This document shows, piece by piece, positions 52,001 through 59,600 of a DNA stretch of 64,000 nucleotides. The notes beneath the pieces are model-generated. The model was not told where the DNA came from and did not search any database. It worked only from the letters and a program-made list of their open reading frames with translations. The position numbers and the translations under genes were made by a program. Numbering within the stretch: the first letter of the stretch is position 1; each line of letters starts with the position of its first letter. The stretch spans positions 6,825,001 to 6,889,000 of the forward strand of contig NC_056427.1 of the NCBI RefSeq assembly GCF_905147365.1, given 5' to 3'. This DNA comes from Aricia agestis. Lineage: Eukaryota > Arthropoda > Insecta > Lepidoptera > Lycaenidae.

Positions 52001-52905
52001 TATATGAAATGTATTTATGGTTTTTAAATTACGCAACAAAAACCATTTTGTCGCTTACACCCTTGAAACATATCCAACACGGTTTTTTTACTTTAACGCG
52101 GCGTCACCTTAACAGAAACATTGTCAAACGTCGAACAAAACGTTTTGTTTATTGTATACATGCTAGTTCTCCCTCTAGCGTGAAAACATTGCAGTAATAA
52201 CCTATGAAAAAATCTCTGATTTCTGTTGAAAAATGAACAAGGCACATCACTGCTACACATTGGATCACTTGTTCTAACAGACTTCTTAAAAGGCTTAGAG
52301 GCTGTTTCACCACTTAACCTGACAGATCAAGCATGGAGAATTTGTCAAAAAAGTTGTGAATAGCCTATTCTGCACTTTGTCAGAAAGTGGTGAAACAGCC
52401 CTTAACAAATAACTTTGTTATAATATTTCATTTATTAAAATACTAATTTGACTGTTTTTAAGAGCCTATACCATGCCTTTGCTAGACAAAGGCCAAGGCA
52501 GAATTTAAATTAATAAAAGTGCATATTTCCTATTACTTTGGTTTCGCCAAGTATTCATTAAGTTTAGCGCAACCTAAACTCACTTTTAATTGATAGAAAT
52601 TCCCGTGATGACAAAAAAATGCTAAATCACACATGTTGATAACGAACTCTCTCTCTGAGGATTATAACTAAAAAAAAAAAACATTTCAATGTTGATCTAG
52701 AATTTTTTTAAACATTCTTCTTCCTATCTTCTTTCAGGCCTCCTGTATAGATTCCACGGCACAGCCCGAAGCAGTCTTCGCTGCTGAGGTGAAGAAACTA
52801 CAAGCTGACAAACTAAAGCCCCAAGAACAGTTGACGTTGGAACCTTACGAAAGAGACCACGCAGTCGTGGTCGGTGTATTCAGACCACCACCTAAGAAGA
52901 CATAG
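47389..52905 (+). CDS. Fib: Fibrillarin, rRNA 2'-O-methyltransferase of box C/D snoRNPs (313 aa, 8 exons)
   Basis: Exons: 47389-47401, 47851-48018, 48489-48561, 49272-49374, 49852-50022, 50836-50957, 51293-51416 and 52738-52905. Every phase agrees. Residues 9-78 are the glycine/arginine-rich domain (repeats such as RGGFRGGRGGGG). The methyltransferase core follows: VIIEPHRHPGVFIARGKEDA; KNFVPGSEVYGEKR; YRVWNPFRSKLAAAIMGG; the SAM-binding loop LYLGAASGTTVSHVSD (GAASGTT 160-166); YAVEFSHRSGRDL; IFADVAQPDQARI with the conserved Asp; GGHFVISIKASCID; and LEPYERDHAVVVG. The length is normal for the family. It acts in the nucleolus and Cajal bodies with Nop56, Nop58 and the 15.5K protein, methylating rRNA at sites chosen by guide RNAs. 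Six introns each hold a box C/D snoRNA. AATAAA occurs at 53018 and 53527. Confidence 0.97.
48167..48303. mobile_element. MITE fragment in fibrillarin intron 2
   Basis: AGTACCATTGAAGAAATAGA at the left and CTCCTCTGATAGTACATTTG at the right are imperfect inverses. Same family as 37197 and 58190. Confidence 0.55.
48348..48428 (+). ncRNA. Box C/D snoRNA 1 (18S guide, SNORD25/snR56-like)
   Basis: Box C ATGATGA is at 48353-48359 and box D CTGA at 48419-48422. A weak D' (CTCG, 48378) and a C' (TGAAGA, 48391) lie between. Upstream of D' the guide GTCCCTCTAA (48367-48376) is complementary over 10 nt to 18S TTAGAGGGAC. The fifth base before D' pairs with G, the site equivalent to human 18S Gm1490 (from memory). 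Box D is 66 nt before the acceptor of exon 3, the usual distance for intron-processed snoRNAs. The segment upstream of box D (ACATACCCACTT) has no target I recognise. Terminal stem is weak. Backbone shared with snoRNAs 3 and 4. Confidence 0.85.
48855..49072 (+). repeat. Interspersed repeat with (TA)n, TTGACCGAGCTTTGCTCGGT family, copy 2
   Basis: Same family as 28420, here with a TA microsatellite of about 40 bp (49006-49045) replacing the short TATATATTT of copy 1. It lies in fibrillarin intron 3, upstream of snoRNA 2. Confidence 0.75.
49141..49214 (+). ncRNA. Box C/D snoRNA 2 (18S guide, SNORD59/snR54-like)
   Basis: Box C is ATGATGT (49145-49151, last base off consensus). D' CTGA is at 49173-49176, C' TTGAAG near 49187, and box D CTGA at 49206-49209. 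The 12-nt guide ACTTTCGTTCTT (49161-49172) directly before D' is fully complementary to 18S AAGAACGAAAGT. The fifth base before D' pairs with the A of AAC, the site equivalent to human 18S Am1031 / yeast Am974 (from memory). Box D is 62 nt before the acceptor of exon 4. No target is recognised for CCAACATATCTTA before box D. The imperfect box C slightly lowers confidence. Confidence 0.82.
49714..49791 (+). ncRNA. Box C/D snoRNA 3 (second 18S TTAGAGGGAC guide)
   Basis: Box C ATGATGA is at 49719-49725, D' CTAG at 49743, C' TGAAGA near 49756 and box D CTGA at 49782-49785. It repeats the guide GTCCCTCTAA (49732-49741) of snoRNA 1 with the same five-base register, so both should direct methylation of the same 18S G. 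Box D is 66 nt before the acceptor of exon 5. The shared inner block CCTATTCATGAAGACTA shows common origin with snoRNAs 1 and 4. Confidence 0.85.
50110..50560. mobile_element. MITE with termini ATACAGGATGTAACAAAAC (intron 5 of fibrillarin)
   Basis: From 50234 ATACAGGATGTAACAAAAC to 50552, where GTTTTGTTACACCCTGTAT closes it. The arms include GTAGAGAGTTCACTG/CAGTGAACTCTCTAC and CAAAAGTGAAAAAAA. Before it, at 50110-50200, is a fragment of another repeat (TTGACAGATAATGTATGGGG). A second, nest-bearing copy lies at 59973-60860. Confidence 0.75.
50692..50765 (+). ncRNA. Box C/D snoRNA 4 (family of 1 and 3, different guide; SNORD61-like target)
   Basis: Box C ATGATGA is at 50697-50703, D' CAGA at 50714, C' GTGAAGA near 50725 and box D CTGA at 50756-50759, 76 nt before the acceptor of exon 6. 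The block CCTATTCGTGAAGACTA and ACTACCCACT match snoRNAs 1 and 3. In place of GTCCCTCTAA stands CCATGCA(C), complementary over 7-8 nt to 18S GTGCATGG. The fifth base before D' pairs with U, the site equivalent to human 18S Um1442 (from memory). The helix is short, so the target is less secure than the gene. Confidence 0.75.
51163..51232 (+). ncRNA. Box C/D snoRNA 5 (28S guide)
   Basis: Box C ATGATGA is at 51168-51174, C' TGTTGAT near 51200 and box D CTGA at 51223-51226, 66 nt before the acceptor of exon 7. Directly before box D, CTTGAACTCTCTCT (51209-51222) is complementary over 14 nt to AGAGAGAGTTCAAG of 28S rRNA (remembered conserved sequence). The fifth base before D pairs with an A inside the GA run. 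A possible D' (CTAA) precedes C', without a target I recognise. Confidence 0.85.
51417..52599. other. Fibrillarin intron 7, transposon-derived part
   Basis: Contains fragments also found near 42280-42420 (GTTGCACACGTCAT, AACATTGTCAAACGTC, GTGAAAACATTGCAGTAATA). A small foldback near 51880-51945 uses CGATTGGTCAATTCG. Another at 52300-52400 pairs GGCTGTTTCACCACTTAACC with GTGGTGAAACAGCC. No exon is seen. Confidence 0.55.
52600..52664 (+). ncRNA. Box C/D snoRNA 6 (second 28S guide)
   Basis: Box C GTGATGA is at 52605-52611, C' TGTTGAT near 52634 and box D CTGA at 52655-52658, 79 nt before the acceptor of exon 8. GAACTCTCTCT (52644-52654) before box D is complementary over 11 nt to 28S AGAGAGAGTTC, in the same register as snoRNA 5. 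TCC before box C and GGA after box D could pair as a short terminal stem. The block ATGTTGATAAC is shared with snoRNA 5, so they are duplicates. Confidence 0.85.
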
Positions 52906-53017
52906 GATTAGTGTAGTTTAAGATAGTTATAGTCGAAATGCTACTTAAATTAGGGTTACCTAGGCTGTTTGAGTAAAGACTTTCCAGTCTTGGCTGCAAA
53001 TGATCGACAAAAATTCA

Positions 53018-53023
53018 AATAAA
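53018..53023 (+). terminator. Polyadenylation signal of fibrillarin (proximal)
   Basis: AATAAA 113 nt after the stop codon. A second AATAAA at 53527 could define a longer 3' end. Confidence 0.5.
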
Positions 53024-54285
53024 ATGCCACTTTTTGATATAGGCATTAGGCATGTAATGTATAGAGGTAAGAATGACCAGCAACGAAAACGAATGATGAA
53101 AATCTACCTGACCTCCGTAAAGTATATAGCTCAATTTTTATGTTATTTTCTTTGGGGTAACTAGGAAATCTCGTCTTCCACTGCCGGATATTTTAAACAG
53201 TTGCTTCTCACTGTCAGACATAGGACTTTAGGGGTGTTTGGCAGTGGGAAGCAACTGTCAAAAGTGTCCTACGGTGGAAGATGAGATTGGTAGACTACCT
53301 AATATTCTGTTGACAGTTAACAAGCCTCTAATTTAAGCAGTGTTTCGTTGTTAGCCGTAAGAGATATCAAGTCGCGTTTTGGCGATTATGTGGTCGCTTT
53401 ATGTTTGACTTTCTATAATGGTGCCTCAAGATGTGTCAAGGATGTATTTTTGTAAATATTTTATAGTAAAGGCTTTGGAAATTGTTATGAATGGCATCAT
53501 AAAAATATTATAATGAAAATTAATTGAATAAAAGTTAACCAAACTATGTGTTTGGCTGGAAGTCTTGTGTTATTCGTAAAGACAGATCTTAGCGCGACAA
53601 ACTGTCTCCAACTTATGTGGCCCAATGGGGCATAGAAAAATATTCCTATATCTCGTATACAGGTGCACTTAAACCTACCTGCCAATTTTTTTTAAACATA
53701 TTTTGTCCCAACTAAATTTGGTACCGAATTTAGTGTCTGTGACAAAATCAAAGATATATGTACTCTAACCGCGAGTGTTACGAGATGGTGAGATGCTACA
53801 TTTTAAGCGGCGAAAGTTTACGCGGAGCCCAGAGACTGTACGAGCAAGAAAGCCTTCCTCGTCTTCGTTGTTACGGGTCATAATTAATAAGTTATTGTTA
53901 GAAATTAGTTAAAATATTAAACTCTTATTGATGTTTTTAGAATAGAGCCGACGATTTATGACGTTGTTTACTGTTTAGAATTGAGATAATAAGCGGGATG
54001 GCGCGGCGTATTGGTCCATATTTTGTGGTGTTTTCTAGGATAACTTTCGGAAGCTATTTCTCAACATTTTAGTACCGAGTGATTATAAAAGAAAAAATAC
54101 GTGTAATTTTATTTTTAACAAGGATCAATATATAAAAATTTGGCAGGAAGGTTTAATTGCACCCTGTATAGGGGCAATTTTCAAAGCTTTATATTACGAC
54201 TGTAAGGTGAGCATACAAGGTGATGTATGTTATGAATAAATATGTTAAGTACAATTATGTTTTTTTCTATCATCTATCCATAACT
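53024..54285. other. Gene-free region downstream of fibrillarin
   Basis: Contains a foldback at about 53160-53300 (AAACAGTTGCTTCTCACTG inverted against CAGTGGGAAGCAACTGTC). Nothing else is identified. Confidence 0.5.
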
Positions 54286-54289
54286 ACTC

Positions 54290-54655
54290 TAACGGCCATT
54301 CCCAATATTCAATCTATCTCTGGTTTGACATACAACCGATCGCAGCTAACATTGAATTGACATAAAATATATGTCTAATGTGAGCTATTCCCATAAACTT
54401 GTAATATACTGTCGGCTATTCCTATCCGTAGTATATACGGCCGTTCCCAAATTCCCAATATATTTTGATCTATCTCTGGTTTGACATACAACCGATCGCA
54501 GCTAACATTCAATTGACATAAAATATATGTCTCTTATGTCTAATGTGAGCTATTCCTATCTCTAGTAGGGCAAAACCAGAGATAGATCAAATATTGGGAA
54601 CGGCCGTTAGTAGGGCAAAACCAGAGATAGATCAAATATTGGGAACGGCCGTAAG
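54290..54655. repeat. Direct and inverted repeats flanking the CpG palindrome
   Basis: ATCTATCTCTGGTTTGACAT, ACAACCGATCGCAGCTAACA and GACATAAAATATATGTCT occur at 54310-54375 and again at 54470-54535. The inverted phrase AACCAGAGATAGATCAAATA, then TTGGGAACGGCCGT, occurs twice in tandem at 54566-54654. The right-hand member of this inverted pair is not seen beyond the palindrome. Confidence 0.75.
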
Positions 54656-54717
54656 CGTGTTTACAAACGGCGCCGCGGTAAAGAATCGCTGGCGCCGTGT
54701 GTAAGTACCATGCCTGA

Positions 54718-54951
54718 GGGCCGGGACACAAAAACACGGCACGACGTCGTACGGCGCCGTGTCGTGGGAATCCACGACGCGCGTGGTAAAAAACCACGGC
54801 ACGGTGCCGTACGACGTCGTGCCGTAGAAATTCAAGATGAGTTAGACGCGACGTCGTACGGCGCCGTGCCGTGGTTTTATACGACGCGCGTCGTGGATTC
54901 CCACGACACCGCGCCGTACGACGTCGTGCCGTGTTTTTGTGTCCCGGCCCC
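54718..54951. repeat. CpG-rich nested palindrome (about 105-nt arms)
   Basis: The left arm starts GGGCCGGGACACAAAAACAC and the right arm ends GTGTTTTTGTGTCCCGGCCC; the loop around 54830-54846 is AT-rich. Each arm is itself made of smaller palindromes (CACGACGTCGTACGGCGCCG and inverses). It is therefore palindromic at two scales and saturated with CpG in otherwise AT-rich DNA. GC-rich sequence of less regular kind continues to about 55180 (GGTGCGGCGCC, CACCGGAATCGG). Confidence 0.85.
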
Positions 54952-55179
54952 GATGCCACACGATGCGGTGCGGCGCCTAACCGGTGCCGCTCCGGTTTCC
55001 TACACGCTCCGGTGCTGCACCGGAATCGGACGAGGCGAGGAGGGGTGTATGTAGTGGTGGAGCTCGAGTCCGTCGCTGCTACGGTACTGCAAAACGTTGT
55101 GCCGCACCACTCACCGTGTGGCCGGTAGTCCGGCGAGATGACCTCCAGTGCGGCACCGCACCGCGTCTTGTGGCATGGC

Positions 55180-56590
55180 TGTAACTTGTAAGGGCAAATA
55201 GAAACACCGTTTCCGTGCGGATGGCCATGCCGCCAGAGTAGACAGAATGATAGAGTATGCCGACTTAGAACTGATGTTGAAATTTTTAAATTTGACGTAT
55301 TATGACGAAAATCGTCGCTAGGGTTGTTAACTTGTTACCTACGAATTTAAAACTATGACATATTCGATGGACGTGTTCCTCTTTGGTCGTATTATTGTTT
55401 GTGTTTTGGCATATGTGATTAAAATTGTCAGAATCCAATTTTGAAATCTTTATTTTAAATATTTAAAAATAAATTATATCAGCCAGCGCGAGGCACATTC
55501 CGTTCATAATCCTAGTGAAACCCGACGAATTTGACAGATATTGAAACCTGTCCGTCTCTTTGCAGACGAACTGCTGGTCGTTATGTCTATTGTGATGCCG
55601 CCATCGCCGCAGAGGCGCCATGGGTATCTTTTCTGTATGGCGCGTGGCGCCCGAGAGGAGCCAAACTGTTTACCTGTAAAACTATGATAAAATTACATTT
55701 TTCAGAGGTTTCCCCTCAATGAAAGTGGCTTTATTTGTCACGTATTTTAAGTGTATAGTGTTAGTTTTAGGATATTGCATAAAATTTACACTTCAGGAGT
55801 CTTAAATAGTTATTTTCAATTGGTGATTGGCCACCGAATTATTTTATAAATATACGAGCTTTTGCCCGCGGTCTCGCTCACGTTAAGAAGTATTATGTAT
55901 TATATACAAACTTTCATCCCCTATTTTAACCTGTTGGGGGTGAATTGATCAAAATCCTTTCTTAGCGGATGCCTACGTCATAACATCTACCTGCATGCCA
56001 AATTTCTGCCGGATCGGTCCTGTGGTTTAGGCTGTGCGTTGATAGATCACCATGTCAGTCAGTCACCTTTGAGTTTTATATATAAAGATAACGCCAATAC
56101 CAGCAAAATCTCACATCAACATAATTAATTCTCACAATTAGCTAGCAGCCTGCCCCTGCTTCGCACGGATATGAAACAAACATTTCATTCAAAAATACAA
56201 CTTATACAATGTTTATTTCTTTATAAAATTCTTACTTCCACCCTTAGAGCTTTTTTATAATTTTCTAGAATCTAGATCAATGTAGAATTTCAGGAATTTC
56301 GAGATTATTCAAGAAAATTCTAATAATTTTCAATAATTCAAATTTATTATCATTCGTTATTTATTATTGAAGTAACAGGATCGCGCGTATAAAGAGGTGT
56401 TATGCGTTCAATCTATTCGACCTACCCACTAATATTTTTCTTGTGACTACCCCCAATATTTTGTTTAAATTCTTCTGAATTGACTAATTCATCATTATAA
56501 GCGTAGCCCATGCACGCTGGCCACTGACAAAGTCGCAGCGGATTGAGTATAGCTAGTCTAATGACAAAGAAGAAAACTATAATACATAAT
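55180..56590. other. Gene-free region between fibrillarin and WDR43
   Basis: Includes an interspersed repeat at about 55850-56090 (GAGCTTTTGCCCGCGGTCTC, AAATTTCTGCCGGATCGGTC). A GC-richer strip at 55560-55680 (TGATGCCGCCATCGCCGC) shows no splice-compatible exon. A (-)-strand polyadenylation signal for WDR43 (TTTATT on this strand) lies at 56593. Confidence 0.5.
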
Positions 56591-56592
56591 TA

Positions 56593-56598
56593 TTTATT
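56593..56598 (-). terminator. Polyadenylation signal of WDR43
   Basis: AATAAA on the minus strand, 44 nt beyond the stop codon. Confidence 0.55.
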
Positions 56599-56641
56599 AA
56601 AAATAATTTCAACAAATAAAACAGCTTATTATACGAATAGT

Positions 56642-59600
56642 TTAATCTGACATCTCACTGTGTTCGCTGTCATCATCACTGTCATTTCCGTCATTCACGT
56701 CATCAACGTCATTTCCGTCGTTCACGTCGCCGTCAACGTCATCGACGTCATGATCATCACCCCACGACTGTTCGCTCTCCGATTGATACCTCTCGATCTC
56801 CATTTCTTCGTCTGATGATGAATCTGTGAAGTTGAAAATTAATTTAAAATAAATCTATACTAATATTTTAAACGCGAAAGTGTCTGTCCGTCTGTTACCT
56901 CTTCACGGCCAAACTGCTGAACCGATTATGGCGAACCAATGCCGCGTGTACCAAAAGTGGCACGCGACTTATTATAGAAATTATTCGACAAAAGCGCCAA
57001 GTTTGGCTTGGGGCTTTATATTTGCATCAGAATTACATAATGGCACGTCTATTACATCACTAAAGAATTCTTACGAAAAGTGATACGTTTGTATTGTGGT
57101 AAGGTTTGCCATCCCTGTTTTATATAATCCTCCTTTCCGTCTTTATCTCTCACATCACACAATATGACTTTTCCAATATGCCAGACAAAGTCGAGCACAC
57201 CTTGTATTAGTTATTGAATATACTAAAATATCTTATATAAATATGTGAAAACTAACCATTATACTGCAGCACAGGTTGATGCTCCACATCCGTCTCTGTG
57301 TTGGTTTTCTGTGACAGAGTCAGCTCAATCCGCCCCTTTAGGTTTAGCAGCTGACATAGATGTGATCTCCTGAAATGTTACAATAACGATATAATGCAAT
57401 ATTAATAAACGCGAAAGTGTGTCTGTCCATCTGTTACCTCTTCACGCCCAAACCGCTAAACTTAACCTAGTATGGGGAAACTACTTAGGACATTATGCTG
57501 GGAAAATGTACGGTTGCCGCACGAACAAATTTTGGCGCAACGGAGTTGCGGGCGTCATCTAGTAACATTATAAACGCGAATATGTGTCTGTTTATCATAT
57601 CTTCATCCTTAAAAAAATTCAACCAATTTTGTGAGTTACACAAAAACAAGTTTCCATCTTTCGGTTTATCTTTAAGAGCCCATATGACCCTAACTTGACT
57701 ACATACATTAACCTAGATCTCAAAATCTGTAAGGTCTAGAAAACTGATTTTTTGACACTAGTAACTTCAGTTCATAAAGATTAAATGCTCAAGACGAAAA
57801 TACGATTACTCAAAAAATGCTCGATAGTTTCTTTTTTACAAAAAACCTTGTTTTCGACACATTTTTGCTTGGATCTTCGAAGTTTGCTGTCTTTTCTTTA
57901 ATATTTTTTAATATCTAAAAAGGTATTGATAAAACCTAAATTTGCTCAAAACACTTTATTCATAATCATTATAGTTCGTCTTTTATTCAAGTAAAACTAA
58001 CTCGGCGATGATTCCGCGCCGTCCTTTTTCACCTGGCATATGAAAGACGGGCGTGAGTGTGAAGAGAGAAGGACGATGTTTGATTTTTAGAGTCAGGTGA
58101 GCTCTTAAGCAAAAATTACTAAATAGATCTAGATATAGAAGAACCAAGCGACGCGTAACGTTTTTCGTCTAACGATATTTTTTATAGATGTACCATCGAA
58201 GAAATTAAGTCCATAAAGTTAATATACCTAGCGGATTAGAGAAACAAAGGCCTGAGGAAGAGAGATGTCACTATCAGTAACACTGCGTGGTAAAAAGAGA
58301 CGTGTGACACATGACAGCAGCACTCTTTTTTTGACGTCCAGTCGGCACGTGCCGCACGTTGACAATTTAATCTCATAGAAATCATGTTCAATCATGCTTG
58401 TGTAAGTGTATATGTACACATATTTTTGCACACAGATGAAACCACAGCTCGAGATTGTTGCTCTATTCCGCTAGGTATATTAACTTTATGATTTAGTCAC
58501 AGGCTGTTGACAGATTTACGTTATTTGGTCGGATTATGTCAATTCAATTTAATTCGTGATCTGTCGGCTGGGTTTGACATAACGCAACGTAGGTACGTAG
58601 GTCTGCCATTTACGCACGAATCAACTTCTCTGCTCTGATACTTATGGAGTCAAGAAGTTGATTCAGATAAGTAGGGGCCGGGGGAAAAGTTCCTCGCATA
58701 TAAATCAAATGACACTCGAGAACTGTATGTTAAGATTAGAATAAATTCACTTTCCGTTAATAACTTACTTTGTTCCTAAAGAAGGAGAATTAATTTGCAA
58801 TTTTTAAGGGTCATATTTTTTATTTATTAGTAAATTTAGAAAAAATCGAACGTGGCTAGCTTTAACAGATCATAATATTGTATAAAAATCATTTGTCTAA
58901 ACGCATTGTCTAGGGAGTAAATTGTCGAATATGTCTGTATGGAAAAACAGTACGAGCATACCCTTTGTACAGTAAAAATGTTTGGACGTAATTTATAGGA
59001 ATTTTAATGTAGAAGTCATGACTAAAGAGATATTATAAATCATTTTCGAGTCACAAGCAAAAACCTTGGAAAAGAGACCTTTTCTCCGCTCACCCACCGT
59101 CGGCTTTGTTTGGCACCGTCTGGACACCTTTAGAAACAACTGTACCAACTTTCAAAACTACACGAACTATTCGGGCTGATCGTCGATTTTGGAACTAATT
59201 TTCTTAGACTAATAGTACTTATATTAAAAGTATATTACCTGTGCGTCAATATAGTTAGGAGTTTAGCGAGCGGCTGTCCTGCGCGCGCGCCGCTCGCCAG
59301 TAGCAGCGCCGCGTGCGCGCGGGTTAGAGCTCGAGCCCACGTGCACACTGCGGCACATCTGTAAATAAGTAGATTTTAGTTAATTTGGTAAACTCAAACT
59401 AAAAAAACTCGAACTTTTTTATTCAGAATCAATTTTTGCAAATGTTCTCTGAACGTCTACATGATGCCTACCACCGGTTCGGGAACTAACCCGGCGAGAA
59501 GAACCGGCGTAAGAAACTCGCACGGGGCCCACTTTTTTACCAAAAAAAGTGAGAAAAAATTAATCTTTAAAAATAAGGTTTACAATGTTGTAACTTAAAA

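Noticed and set aside
54540..54959. 139-codon minus-strand open frame (and shorter overlapping frames to 55184)
   Set aside because: Runs through the CpG palindrome and its flanking repeats; the Arg/His-rich product mirrors itself and has no homology, start context or splice support.
59410..59480. Possible box C/D snoRNA 66 nt upstream of a WDR43 acceptor (CTGA present)
   Set aside because: No acceptable box C, and the stretch is the tail of a LINE remnant.
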